In this document: positions 46,167 to 57,178 of the stretch, piece after piece
Layout: each line of letters starts with the position of its first letter
Position numbering within the stretch: position 1 is the stretch's first letter
Assembly (NCBI RefSeq): GCF_020179835.1
Contig: NZ_JAIUDA010000003.1
Coordinates: 434,001-498,000 of the forward strand
Direction of reading: 5' to 3'
Length of the DNA: 64,000 nucleotides
Source of the DNA: Pantoea sp. alder81
Lineage (GTDB): Bacteria > Pseudomonadota > Gammaproteobacteria > Enterobacterales > Enterobacteriaceae
The notes under the pieces: model-generated
Told to the model about the DNA's origin: nothing
The model's input: only the letters and a program-made list of their open reading frames with translations
The model's database searches: none
Position numbers and translations under genes: made by a program

Positions 46167-46195
46167 ATAAAAAAAACCCGCCGGATGGCGGGTTT
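46167..46195 (-). terminator. gltP terminator
   Basis: Minus-strand AAACCCGCC-ATCC-GGCGGGTTT runs into eight T residues, about 65 bp after the gltP stop. Its core is a near copy of the hicB terminator. Confidence 0.88.
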
Positions 46196-46258
46196 CGTTA
46201 GCGACGAATCAAGGTGCATTACGCAACTGAAGTCGTGATTTCGTTACGGCCAATGGCC

Positions 46259-47560
46259 TTAACTGGCGTTTTGCGTGCGCAGTTGCAGCTCGTAGGCTTC
46301 GGCCTGTTTGGTGTCGAACTGGTTTTCCCAGCGTGCAATTACCAGCACCGCCAGCGCATTACCGATCACGTTCAGAGCGGTACGCGCCATGTCCATGATG
46401 CGGTCCACACCGGCGATAAACGCCAGGCCTTCCAGTGGAATACCCACGCTGCCCAGTGTTGCCAGCAGCACCACGAATGAGACGCCCGGTACGCCAGCAA
46501 TCCCTTTCGAGGTCACCATTAACGTCAGTACCAGAATAATTTCATCGGTCAGCGACAGATCGATGCCATATAGCTGCGCGATAAAGATCGCCGCGATGCT
46601 CTGGTACAGCGTTGAACCATCGAGGTTGAACGAATAGCCGGTCGGCACCACGAAGCTGGTGATGGCTTTCGGCGCACCGTAGGCTTCCATCTTCTGCATG
46701 ATACGTGGCAGCACGGTTTCGGAACTGGAAGTGGAATACGCCAGAATCAGCTCATCTTTCAGGATGCGCATCAGCGTAGTAATACGCAATTTACAGATGC
46801 GTGCGACCGTTCCCAGCACCACGAAAGCAAAGAACAGAATCGCCACGTAAACCAGCAATACCAGCTTCGCCAGCGGATAGAGCGAGGCAAAACCAAAGTT
46901 GGCAATGGTGACGGCGATCAGCGCAAACACGCCAACCGGCGCATAACGCATGATCATGTGCGTCACTTTAAACATGGTTTCGGAAATCGAACGGAATACG
47001 GTCACCAGCGGATCGCGATGCTCTGAAGGCAGTGCGGACAAGCCCATACCAAACAGTACCGAGAAGAAGATAATCGGCAGCATATCGCCCTTCACCAGTG
47101 AGGCGAAGATGTTCTGCGGGATGAGCGACAGAATGGTGGTGACCAGGCCGTGAGGAGCACCTTGCACCGCCTGGGTTGTGGCTTCGTATTTAGAGATGTC
47201 CACCGTTACCAGCGTAGACATATCAATGCCGCTACCTGGCTGGAATACGTTGGCCAGCGTAATGCCGACCACAATGGCAATGGTGGTGATCACTTCAAAA
47301 TAGACGATGGTTTTGACACCAATACGTCCGAGCTTTTTCGCATCGCCGACGCCAGCAATGCCGACAATCAGAGATGAAATCACAATCGGCACCACAATCA
47401 TCTTGATCAGATGAATAAAGATGTCGCCTGCAGGCGTGAGAAGGTTAGTGATTAACCATTCACGATCGTCTGGCTGATTATGCAGCACGGTTCCGGCGAT
47501 AACGCCGAGAATCAAGGCAATCAAAATTTGCCAGGCAAGGGTGAGTTTAAAACCTTTCAT
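46259..47560 (-). CDS. gltP: Glutamate/aspartate:H+ symporter GltP
   Basis: A 433-residue dicarboxylate/amino acid:cation symporter (E. coli GltP has 437). The serine-rich re-entrant loop YSTSSSETVLPRI, PTGYSFNLDGSTLY and SKGIAGVPGVSFVVLLAT are the substrate- and cation-binding motifs of the family. High similarity to GltP rather than DctA is clear along the whole chain (for example LTPAGDIFIHLIKMIVVPIVISSLIVGIAGVG-like region near 40-70). It is divergent from acs across a 581-bp gap. Confidence 0.95.
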   Translation of the reverse strand: MKGFKLTLAWQILIALILGVIAGTVLHNQPDDREWLITNLLTPAGDIFIHLIKMIVVPIVISSLIVGIAGVGDAKKLGRIGVKTIVYFEVITTIAIVVGITLANVFQPGSGIDMSTLVTVDISKYEATTQAVQGAPHGLVTTILSLIPQNIFASLVKGDMLPIIFFSVLFGMGLSALPSEHRDPLVTVFRSISETMFKVTHMIMRYAPVGVFALIAVTIANFGFASLYPLAKLVLLVYVAILFFAFVVLGTVARICKLRITTLMRILKDELILAYSTSSSETVLPRIMQKMEAYGAPKAITSFVVPTGYSFNLDGSTLYQSIAAIFIAQLYGIDLSLTDEIILVLTLMVTSKGIAGVPGVSFVVLLATLGSVGIPLEGLAFIAGVDRIMDMARTALNVIGNALAVLVIARWENQFDTKQAEAYELQLRTQNAS

Positions 47561-48141
47561 AACGCGTTACTTTCCTCAGTAAAAACCCCTTTGCTCCTCT
47601 GCGAAGGTGCAGAAGACATGACGCACAGGGAAGTGAGCAAAAGCCCGATAAAATAGAGGGTTATAGTGGGCTGCATCAGATACTGCTGCGTAAGCATTTT
47701 GCGCTTGCGCGATGATGCAGCCTGAGTGGATACCTGCTGAACAGGGCCGAGATAAGTACCATTTTCACTACGGTAATTGCAAGCCCTGGGGGGTTAGCGC
47801 AAATCCTGCGCAGCTGAGTAGCATAAAATGCTGACATTTACTTTTAGTCATAACTCGCTGTTATGAAAAGTGTTAATTCGATAATTTTCCGCATAGCTAT
47901 TCAAATTTGGGCAAAAAACACCCCGGCGCGTTTGCTGATTATTTAACCAGCAGCAAGGTCTGATTTCGGCTAAAGCAACAGATTGGGTCTCATTTCTTTC
48001 GGTGATGAACAGTATGAATTCGGGCGCTTTTCAGGCATACAAAAGGTCGTGATCCAGACTGCAAAATAGAAACAAAGCCCGGTCGTGCTCTTCAATTAAC
48101 CTTTGATTGACATATGATTAACATCTTCAAGGAGGTCAGCC
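47561..48141. other. gltP-acs divergent control region
   Basis: This 581-bp gap holds the promoters of both genes. A 10-bp inverted repeat (GGCTGCATCA at 47669-47678, TGATGCAGCC at 47713-47722) could form a long hairpin in the gltP leader. I see no strong CRP consensus, although acs is CRP-activated in E. coli, and no ORF worth naming. Confidence 0.5.
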
Positions 48142-50097
<1,956 letters not shown>

Positions 50098-50193
50098 CCG
50101 GCATCGACGCGACGGAGAGTGTCAGCCTGTCCTCGGCAGGCTACTCTCCGTCATCCCTACCTTACGCCGTACGCTTTTCACCATCGCATAACC

Positions 50194-50320
50194 TATACCC
50201 AAAATAATTCGAGTTGCAGGAAGGCGGCAAGAATGAGAATTCCAGGAGCTTACTGAAGTAGGTGACTGGGATGAGCATACGCTGCCAACGCACCTGCAAC
50301 TTGAAGTATGAAGGGTATAT
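50194..50320. repeat. 127-bp palindromic intergenic repeat
   Basis: It begins TATACCC and ends GGGTATA. The left arm contains TTCGAGTTGCAGG and the right arm CCTGCAACTTGAAGTATG, so the ends pair as a long imperfect hairpin. I recall similar elements in intergenic regions of Yersinia, Serratia and Erwiniaceae genomes; the family name is not certain. Here it separates acs from yjcH. Confidence 0.75.
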
Positions 50321-50394
50321 ATAATTAGAATATTCAGTCATTTATATCATTTAATCGTGAGATATCTGCCTGCCTTTCCTCTGGAGAAACTGTG

Positions 50395-50724
50395 ATGAAC
50401 GAAGCCCTAAATCAACAGGAAGCAGTCTGGCAACAAATCGAGAGTAACCCGCGTTTTCAGGAACTGGTGCACAAGCGCCAGGCCTTTGCGCTGTTGCTCA
50501 GTATCATCATGCTGGTGTTGTACGTCGGCTTTATTTTGCTGATCGCCTTCGCCCCTGGCTGGCTCGGTACACCGCTGCATGAAGGCACTAACGTCACGCG
50601 CGGGATACCCATCGGCGTTGGCTTAATTGTGGTGTCTTTCCTGCTCACCGGCATCTATGTCTGGCGTGCTAATGGCGAGTTCGATCGCCTGACCAAACAG
50701 ATTCTGAGCGAGGTGAAATCATGA
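50395..50724 (+). CDS. yjcH: DUF485 membrane protein YjcH
   Basis: A 109-residue inner-membrane protein with two hydrophobic helices (about residues 30-52 and 68-90) and the DUF485 core [16 protein letters not shown] followed by [30 protein letters not shown]. It accompanies the acetate permease ActP in most enterics; its role is uncertain. ATG 50395 is chosen over the GTG three bases earlier because GGAG is then 8 bases away. It overlaps actP by 4 bases. Confidence 0.94.
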   Translation: MNEALNQQEAVWQQIESNPRFQELVHKRQAFALLLSIIMLVLYVGFILLIAFAPGWLGTPLHEGTNVTRGIPIGVGLIVVSFLLTGIYVWRANGEFDRLTKQILSEVKS

Positions 50725-52373
50725 AGCGCCTGTTCTCCGCTTTGTTAGCGGTGGTGCCTGCCAGCGTGTTTGCCGCCGACGCCATTACCGGCGCGGTGCA
50801 AAAACAGGCCACCAATTATGAAGCCATCATCATGTTCGTGGTGTTTGTGGCGGCGACGCTCGGCATCACCTACTGGGCCTCCAAACGCACCCGTTCACGT
50901 AGTGATTACTACACGGCTGGCGGCAATATTACCGGCTTCCAGAACGGTCTGGCGATGGCCGGTGACTTTATGTCTGCGGCATCGTTCCTCGGTATTTCGG
51001 CGCTGGTTTATACCTCAGGCTATGACGGGCTGATCTACTCGCTCGGCTTCCTGGTGGGCTGGCCGATGATTCTGTTCTTGATTGCCGAACGCTTACGTAA
51101 TCTCGGGCGTTACACCTTCGCCGATGTGGCGTCTTATCGCCTGCAGCAGAAACCGATTCGTACCCTGTCGGCCTGTGGCTCACTGGTGGTGGTGGCGCTG
51201 TATTTGATTGCGCAGATGGTGGGTGCAGGCAAACTGATCCAACTGCTGTTTGGTCTTGATTATCATATCGCCGTAGTGCTGGTAGGTATCTTGATGGTGA
51301 TGTATGTGCTGTTCGGCGGCATGCTGGCCACCACATGGGTACAGATCATCAAAGCCGTACTGCTGCTGTTCGGTGCCAGTTTCATGGCGATTATGGTGAT
51401 GAAAACCACTGGCTTTAGCTTCAATACGCTGTTTACCGAAGCGATGGCGGTCCACCCGAAAGGCGCGGCGATTATGCAACCGGGCGGGCTGGTGAAAGAT
51501 CCGATATCGGCGCTGTCGCTCGGCTTAGGACTGATGTTCGGTACCGCGGGCTTACCGCATATCCTGATGCGCTTCTTTACCGTAGCGGATGCGCGTGAAG
51601 CGCGTAAGAGCGTGTTCTGGGCCACTGGCTTTATGGGCTACTTCTACTTCCTGACCTTTATCATAGGCTTTGGCGCTATTCTGCTGGTCGGCGCGAATCC
51701 GGCCTTCAAGGATGCTTCGGGCGTGCTGATTGGCGGCACCAACATGGCGGCGGTGCATCTGGCGAATGCGGTCGGCGGCAGTCTGTTCCTCGGCTTTATC
51801 TCGGCGGTGGCCTTCGCCACCATTCTGGCGGTGGTTGCAGGATTGACGCTGGCCGGGGCTTCTGCGGTTTCTCATGATCTGTACGCCAGCGTGATCCGCA
51901 AAGGCCAGGCAACTGAGCGTGATGAGCTGCGGGTGTCGAAAATTACCGTACTGATCCTCGGCGTGGTGGCGATTGTGCTTGGCATCGCGTTTGAGAAACA
52001 GAACATCGCCTTTATGGTTGGGCTGGCGTTCTCGATTGCGGCCAGCTGTAACTTCCCGATTATTTTGCTCTCAATGTACTGGTCAAAACTGACCACGCGC
52101 GGCGCGATGATTGGCGGTTGGCTGGGGCTGATTACGGCGGTGGTACTGATGATTCTCGGGCCGACTATTTGGGTGCAGGTTTTAGGGCACGCCAAACCGG
52201 TCTATCCGTATGAGTATCCGGCACTGTTCTCAATGGCGGCGGCGTTTATCGGCACCTGGCTGTTCTCGATTACCGATCACTCCAGACAGGGTGCTGAAGA
52301 GCGGGCTAAATTCCGTGGTCAGTTTATTCGTTCACAAACTGGCGTCGGGATTTCGCAGGGCAAAGCGCATTAG
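50721..52373 (+). CDS. actP: Acetate/glycolate:cation symporter ActP
   Basis: A 550-residue sodium:solute symporter (E. coli ActP has 549) with a cleavable signal-like N-terminus ([15 protein letters not shown]). Family stretches include [37 protein letters not shown] sequence near residues 55-90 and [15 protein letters not shown]. It imports acetate for Acs. The ATGA overlap with yjcH couples translation. A clear bidirectional terminator follows. Confidence 0.96.
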   Translation: MKRLFSALLAVVPASVFAADAITGAVQKQATNYEAIIMFVVFVAATLGITYWASKRTRSRSDYYTAGGNITGFQNGLAMAGDFMSAASFLGISALVYTSGYDGLIYSLGFLVGWPMILFLIAERLRNLGRYTFADVASYRLQQKPIRTLSACGSLVVVALYLIAQMVGAGKLIQLLFGLDYHIAVVLVGILMVMYVLFGGMLATTWVQIIKAVLLLFGASFMAIMVMKTTGFSFNTLFTEAMAVHPKGAAIMQPGGLVKDPISALSLGLGLMFGTAGLPHILMRFFTVADAREARKSVFWATGFMGYFYFLTFIIGFGAILLVGANPAFKDASGVLIGGTNMAAVHLANAVGGSLFLGFISAVAFATILAVVAGLTLAGASAVSHDLYASVIRKGQATERDELRVSKITVLILGVVAIVLGIAFEKQNIAFMVGLAFSIAASCNFPIILLSMYWSKLTTRGAMIGGWLGLITAVVLMILGPTIWVQVLGHAKPVYPYEYPALFSMAAAFIGTWLFSITDHSRQGAEERAKFRGQFIRSQTGVGISQGKAH

Positions 52374-52380
52374 GAATAAA

Positions 52381-52410
52381 AAATGCCGCCATGAATGGCG
52401 GCATTTAGAA
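52381..52410. terminator. Bidirectional terminator between actP and yfaZ
   Basis: AAATGCCGCC (52381-52390) pairs with GGCGGCATTT (52397-52406) around ATGAAT. A-rich and T-rich flanks serve both convergent genes. Confidence 0.8.
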
Positions 52411-52458
52411 TGTGCGCAGATTAAACCGGTGCACCTTGAAGTGCGCCGGCTTCAACCA

Positions 52459-53004
52459 TTAGAAACGCAGTGATGCGCCCACATACGGGCCATCGACCAG
52501 TACGTTGTCTTTGCGGTCACCTTTGTTGTTCAGCTCAATGTACTGGTAACCCACACGCAGGTTCAGCAGTGAGATCGGGGTGAAGCTCAGACCACCTGAC
52601 GCTTCTTTGTAGCTGTCCAGACGATCGGAGAACGCTTCAGGCGCATAGTAGTATTCGCCGTACAGGCCCCACATGCTGTTGAAGTTGTACTGTGCACCGG
52701 CACCGACGGCAACGGTGAAGCCATCACGACCATCTTCAGGATGGGTGAACAGTGCTTTGGCGGTTGGCGCCAGACGGAAATCGCCCAGATCGATATTATA
52801 ACCCGCACCTAAACCGTAGGTGCTGCCATCGTGATCGCTGCGCAGCCAGTTGCCTTTCAGGAACAGGCCAGGAGAAGTTGTGCCGAGGCCAAGGTTCAGG
52901 TTGGTGCTATGCTCACCCACGTCAACACTGCCCTCAATCGCCTGTGCGCCGCTGCTCAGCAGTGCCAGACCCAATACGCTTCCAGTAACAAGTTGCTTAA
53001 ACAT
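52459..53004 (-). CDS. yfaZ: YfaZ-family outer-membrane protein
   Basis: A 181-residue protein (E. coli YfaZ has 180) with a signal peptide (MFKQLVTGSVLGLALLSSGAQA) and a body of short amphipathic strands ending in VGASLRF, typical of a small beta-barrel. The open frame extends far upstream, but ATG 53004 has GGAG at good spacing and starts the signal peptide. The function is not known. It lies between actP and the LrgB-like gene. Confidence 0.92.
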   Translation of the reverse strand: MFKQLVTGSVLGLALLSSGAQAIEGSVDVGEHSTNLNLGLGTTSPGLFLKGNWLRSDHDGSTYGLGAGYNIDLGDFRLAPTAKALFTHPEDGRDGFTVAVGAGAQYNFNSMWGLYGEYYYAPEAFSDRLDSYKEASGGLSFTPISLLNLRVGYQYIELNNKGDRKDNVLVDGPYVGASLRF

Positions 53005-53123
53005 ATGATTCCACTCCATGAAGGACAAATAAGTCGGCGCAAAGGGTAACAGCCTGAGAGCAGGAGACAACTTTATTTGGAAAGCTTTACGTAAAAATCG
53101 ATGACAGTACGCAAACCGGCCGA

Positions 53124-53819
53124 TTAAGCCGCCCACAGCAGGTGGCTCAACAGCGGAGCCAGAATCACCGTCACCACGCCCGACAGCATCATCACCAGGC
53201 TCGATACCACACCCTCTTGCTGTCCCAATTGATAAGCGCGAGCCGTGCCTGCACCGTGCGATGCAGCGCCAAAACCAGCCCCCTTTGCCACGCCCTGTTT
53301 GATCGCAATACGCAGAAACAGCACGTCGCCAACTGCCATGCCAAACACCCCGGTGATCACCACAAACAGCGCCACCAAATCCGGCTGGCCGCCAATTGGT
53401 AATGCGGCTGCGAGGGCAAACGGTGTGGTAATTGAACGTACCGCGAGGCTGCGTTGAATGGTTTCCGGCAACATCAGCAGTCGCGCCAGCCATACGGAAC
53501 TGCACACCGCCACCAGCGTGGCGGTTAACACGCCGACACTCAGCGATAGCCAGTGACGCTTGATGATCTCAAGGTTCTCATACACCGGCACCGCAAACGC
53601 CAGCGTTGCCGGGCCCAGCAGCCAGATCAGCCAGTGGCTCTCGGCGATGTAATCTTTCCAGCTGACGTGCGTCAGCAGTAGTAGCGCCACCAGCACCACC
53701 GGCGTCATCACCAGCGGCATCAGCAGCAATGTCTGTTTGCGGCGATAGAGACGTTTGTTGACGTAATAGACCAGCAGCGTCAGCGCCAGACACAGCAGGC
53801 TAATGATGAAATCAGCCAT
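53124..53819 (-). CDS. LrgB/CidB-family membrane protein (YohK-like)
   Basis: A 231-residue, many-helix inner-membrane protein, equal in length to E. coli YohK. The LrgB signature is visible (KSITTP-like RSITTPFALAAALPIGG, then AASHGAGTARAY near 190). The family works with LrgA/CidA holin-like partners and has been linked to murein hydrolase control and to export of small metabolites. ATG 53819 lies within the end of the partner gene (8-bp overlap), so an operon is certain. Confidence 0.92.
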   Translation of the reverse strand: MADFIISLLCLALTLLVYYVNKRLYRRKQTLLLMPLVMTPVVLVALLLLTHVSWKDYIAESHWLIWLLGPATLAFAVPVYENLEIIKRHWLSLSVGVLTATLVAVCSSVWLARLLMLPETIQRSLAVRSITTPFALAAALPIGGQPDLVALFVVITGVFGMAVGDVLFLRIAIKQGVAKGAGFGAASHGAGTARAYQLGQQEGVVSSLVMMLSGVVTVILAPLLSHLLWAA

Positions 53820-54237
53820 GATGCGCCTGCTTACGCGCCGCACGCGCCAGTTCGAAGCGGTACAGACGATCCACCACCAGCGAGGTGGCCGCCAGCACTA
53901 ATAAGGTACTCACCGCAATCACCACGCAGATGCGCCAGCCCTCGCTGCGCAGCAGATCGCTGTAGTTGACCACGGCGACCACCGCTGGAATAAAGAACAG
54001 CAGCATTTCTGCCAGCAGCCAGTTGGCACCGGCTTTCACCCAACGCAGTGGCACCACGCGCGTCATGATCAGTAGCAACAGCACGACCATCCCCACCACA
54101 TTGGCGGGCAACGGCAGATGCAGCCAACTCACCAGTTTGTCGCTGGCCATAAACAGGCCGATATACAGCACCAGCTGCAACGGTACGAACACACGTTGCA
54201 GGATATCCGTTCTGCGCGGACTTAAGGCCAACGCCAT
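53812..54237 (-). CDS. LrgA/CidA-family holin-like protein (YohJ-like)
   Basis: A 141-residue membrane protein with four hydrophobic segments and the LrgA landmarks LPLPANVVGMVVLLLLI and LLFFIPAVVAVVNY. It is slightly longer than E. coli YohJ (132). ATG 54237 follows GGGGAGAGAAG; the longer upstream frame lacks a RBS. It is the first gene of the LrgAB-like pair and is divergent from a LysR regulator, the same layout as cidR-cidAB. Confidence 0.92.
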   Translation of the reverse strand: MALALSPRRTDILQRVFVPLQLVLYIGLFMASDKLVSWLHLPLPANVVGMVVLLLLIMTRVVPLRWVKAGANWLLAEMLLFFIPAVVAVVNYSDLLRSEGWRICVVIAVSTLLVLAATSLVVDRLYRFELARAARKQAHHG

Positions 54238-54301
54238 TTTCTTCTCTCCCCGGTATTGGATGTGGGCTTCAGTATAAATCCCGAGCAAACCGTGAAAGAA
54301 A

Positions 54302-54318
54302 TGAATTAAAATCATTCA
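54302..54318. promoter_or_regulatory. Inverted repeat between yohJ-like and LysR genes
   Basis: TGAATTAAAATCATTCA contains TGAA and TTCA arms in the 105-bp divergent gap, 25 bp before the LysR start. It is a plausible LysR-type site by position only. Confidence 0.4.
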
Positions 54319-54342
54319 AACTATGCCAAAAAGGAATGCTTT

Positions 54343-55245
54343 ATGGATGTCCGCGCCCTGCGCTATTTCACCGAAGTGGTGCGCCAGCAAAGCTTTACCC
54401 GCGCTGCCGAGAAGTTGTATGTCACGCAACCGACCATCAGCAAGATGCTGCGCCAGTTGGAGGATGAACTCGGCTGTACGCTGCTGCTGCGCGAGGGACG
54501 AAAACTGCATCTGACCGACAGCGGCCAGGCGGTGTATCAGCGAGGGTTGGCGATTCTGCAGGAGTTTCATCAGCTGGAAGCGCAGATCGGTGATATCAAT
54601 GAATTGAAAACCGGTGAACTGCGGCTGGGCATCCCACCGATGGTCGGGATGCAGATCGCTGGTTCGATCTCCGCGTTTCGCCGTCGCTACCCGGGCGTGC
54701 AATTAAAGATTGTCGAGTCCGGCGGCTTAACCGTGCAGCAGGCGGTGCTGAGTGGCGGACTGGATATCGCCCTCACTGCGCTGCCGGTCGATGCCGAATT
54801 GCCACTCAATACGCTAGAACTGATGCGTCATCCTCTTTGCGTGCTGCTGCCACGTCACGCGCAGTGGCTCAATCGCAGTAGCCTGGGTCTGAAGGAGCTG
54901 GCGGCTCATCCACTGCTGATCCTGAATGAGGAATTCTCACTCAATCGCCAGCTGATGAAGGCGTTTCAGCGTCAGGGACTCACGCCGGACATTGCAGTGC
55001 GCAGCGCGCAGTGGGATTTTCTGGCGGCGATGGTGCAGGCTGAGATGGGGCTGGCGATTTTACCGGAGCCGATTTGCCAGCGGCTGGATAAGCAATCGCT
55101 ATTGTGGCTGCCGCTGGAATCGGAACTGCAGTGGAGCCTGGGGTTGATTTGGCGAGAAGGCAGCTATTTGTCGCGCAGTGCGCAGGCGTGGATAGATTGC
55201 TGCCGTGAGCACTGGCCGGATGCGCCGCCACGGTTGTCGGTGTAG
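54343..55245 (+). CDS. LysR-family regulator (CidR/YwbI-like) divergent from LrgAB pair
   Basis: A 300-residue LysR regulator: helix-turn-helix at residues 15-40 (SFTRAAEKLYVTQPTISKMLRQLEDELG), then an effector domain (GELRLGIPPMVGMQI). LysR genes next to lrgAB/cidAB typically activate that pair in response to carbon overflow such as acetate; the nearby acs-actP operon makes this interesting but does not prove it. Its TAG stop lies inside a GTAGCGGCGC sequence that looks like the start of a decayed REP element. Confidence 0.9.
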   Translation: MDVRALRYFTEVVRQQSFTRAAEKLYVTQPTISKMLRQLEDELGCTLLLREGRKLHLTDSGQAVYQRGLAILQEFHQLEAQIGDINELKTGELRLGIPPMVGMQIAGSISAFRRRYPGVQLKIVESGGLTVQQAVLSGGLDIALTALPVDAELPLNTLELMRHPLCVLLPRHAQWLNRSSLGLKELAAHPLLILNEEFSLNRQLMKAFQRQGLTPDIAVRSAQWDFLAAMVQAEMGLAILPEPICQRLDKQSLLWLPLESELQWSLGLIWREGSYLSRSAQAWIDCCREHWPDAPPRLSV

Positions 55246-55389
55246 CGGCGCTATATGTTGTCAGGCGCGCATCAGTGCGGGTTGTTAAAAAGGGCACGAC
55301 GTGGAAGCCGAAGGCACCGCGTCAGCGGCGCGAGGACGGCCCGGCAGCAGCAGAGGTGCTCTGGCCCGCACTCCAGTAAGCCGTCTGGT

Positions 55390-57039
55390 TTACTCCTCTT
55401 TCTCAATCAGCAACGCTTCCAGCAGATCGAGATCGCGCAGCAGCTTCTGCATCGTCTCGTTAGAGATCTCCTGCGTCGCGCGCAGATGGTAAACCTCGGC
55501 GCGCTCAGCACGCAGCGCATTGAGGCGGAAACGACGCTCCAGGTTTTCGGCAAACAGCGCCTGATCCACCTCATCTTTGCCCACCACGCGGCGACGAAGA
55601 TTGCCAATCACGCGCAAACTGACCTCTTTCAACAGCTCCGGATCGATATTCTCTTCTGCATCGTTTTCCAGTCGCTGCTCCATTTTGTGCAGGCTCTCAA
55701 TCGCCACATTGGCCATTGCCGCACGCGCATGCTGGATTTCACGGCGATGTCCCGATTTGTCGGTGCTTTCCATACCGCGTAACAATATCGGCAGCAGAAT
55801 CACCCCGACAAACAGCGAGAACAGAATCACGCCGGTGGCAATAAACACCAGCTCATAGCGCGCCGGGAACGGTTCGCCATTGCTGAGGAACAGCGGAATC
55901 GACAGCACACCAGCCAGCGTAATTGCACCACGCACACCGGCAAAAGAAGCGATGAGCAACTCACGGAATGAGTAGTTAGAGAACTCCAGCGGCTTCTTCT
56001 TCAGGAAACGCAGGCTGGCCCGTTGCATCATCCACAGCCAGCCAAAGCGCACAATCATCAATGCGCCATACACCAGGGCGACATCGGTAAACAGCATCCA
56101 CAGCTCGACGTTCGGATCGGCATTCGCCTGCTGTACCGATGTTTCAAGAATGTCGGGCAACTGCAGGCCCAGCATCAGGAACACCATGCCGTTAAACACA
56201 AACTCCAGCATCTGCCACACGCTGTTTGCGCGTAAACGCATCGCCAGCGGTGCCTGGCGGATGATGCCAGAACGGGTAATGGTCATACCCGCCGCGACTG
56301 CCGCGAGGATGCCTGACACGCCCAGATGTTCGGCAATCAGATAAGAGGCGAAAGGCAACAGCAGCAGCAGCACGGTTTGCGTTGCCGGATCGTCACCGCT
56401 CCAGCGGCTTAACAGACGTAGCGAGCGGCCATATAGCCAGCACACCGCCACACCCGCGACCAGACCGCCGATCGCCACTTTGAGGAACTCCACACTGGCG
56501 CCGCCCCAGGTAAACACCATGGTGCCCATCGCCACCGCGACCGCAAACTTCAGTGATACCAGGCCGGATGCGTCGTTCATCAGGGCTTCACCCTGCACAA
56601 TCGACATGATCTTTTTCGGGATACGCCCTTCCCCGACAATGCCGGAGAGCGCCACGGCATCGGTAGGAGATAGCACCGCCGCCAGTGCGAATGCTGGGAT
56701 CAGCGGAATACCCGGCACCAGCCAGTAAATCAGATAACCGATCCCGACCACGGTAATCAGCACCAGAACCAGCGCCAGGCCCATGATCTCGCGCCCGTGG
56801 TGCAGGAATTCGTTAATCGGCGTTTTCCAGCCATCGGCAAACAGCAGGGGCGGAATGAACAGCACGAGGAACAGTTCGGGGTCAAAATCGACATGCAGGC
56901 CGAAGCTCGGCACGGCTAACAAGGCACCGGCGGCGATTTGCACCAACGGCAGGGGAATTTGGAACGGCAATATGCGCGCCGCCACGCCGGAGAGTGACAC
57001 CACCAGCGTCATGATGAGAATAGTAAAGAAGATTTCCAT
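55390..57039 (-). CDS. yjcE: CPA1-family Na+/H+ antiporter YjcE
   Basis: A 549-residue protein, equal in length to E. coli YjcE. The membrane domain (about 1-410) has LSPTDAVALSGIVGEGRIP with the ion-binding Asp pair region and ASFAGVRGAITLAGVLSIPL; the cytoplasmic tail (about 430-549) is charged and helical (NLERRFRLNALRAERAEVYHLRATQEIS). ATG 57039 gives the known N-terminus MEIFFTILIMTL. It exchanges cations for protons at the inner membrane. Confidence 0.94.
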   Translation of the reverse strand: MEIFFTILIMTLVVSLSGVAARILPFQIPLPLVQIAAGALLAVPSFGLHVDFDPELFLVLFIPPLLFADGWKTPINEFLHHGREIMGLALVLVLITVVGIGYLIYWLVPGIPLIPAFALAAVLSPTDAVALSGIVGEGRIPKKIMSIVQGEALMNDASGLVSLKFAVAVAMGTMVFTWGGASVEFLKVAIGGLVAGVAVCWLYGRSLRLLSRWSGDDPATQTVLLLLLPFASYLIAEHLGVSGILAAVAAGMTITRSGIIRQAPLAMRLRANSVWQMLEFVFNGMVFLMLGLQLPDILETSVQQANADPNVELWMLFTDVALVYGALMIVRFGWLWMMQRASLRFLKKKPLEFSNYSFRELLIASFAGVRGAITLAGVLSIPLFLSNGEPFPARYELVFIATGVILFSLFVGVILLPILLRGMESTDKSGHRREIQHARAAMANVAIESLHKMEQRLENDAEENIDPELLKEVSLRVIGNLRRRVVGKDEVDQALFAENLERRFRLNALRAERAEVYHLRATQEISNETMQKLLRDLDLLEALLIEKEE

Positions 57040-57178
57040 GCTTTCCTTAGGCGAATCAATTTCATTAAAGCGATGTTGTTGCGCTGGAAAGTGTAAAACA
57101 AAACGCCGCACAAAGGGGCAACCCTGCGTGCGGCGTGGACCAGAAAGAGACTTATCTGGAATTAAGCGCGTTCAAAAG

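Noticed and set aside
48040..48070. CRP site upstream of acs (CGTGATCCAGACTGCA region)
   Set aside because: Only one half resembles the consensus, so I do not annotate it despite CRP control of acs in E. coli.
53005..53505. N-terminal extension of the yfaZ reading frame
   Set aside because: The extension is antisense to the LrgB-like gene, and ATG 53004 has a RBS and begins a signal peptide.
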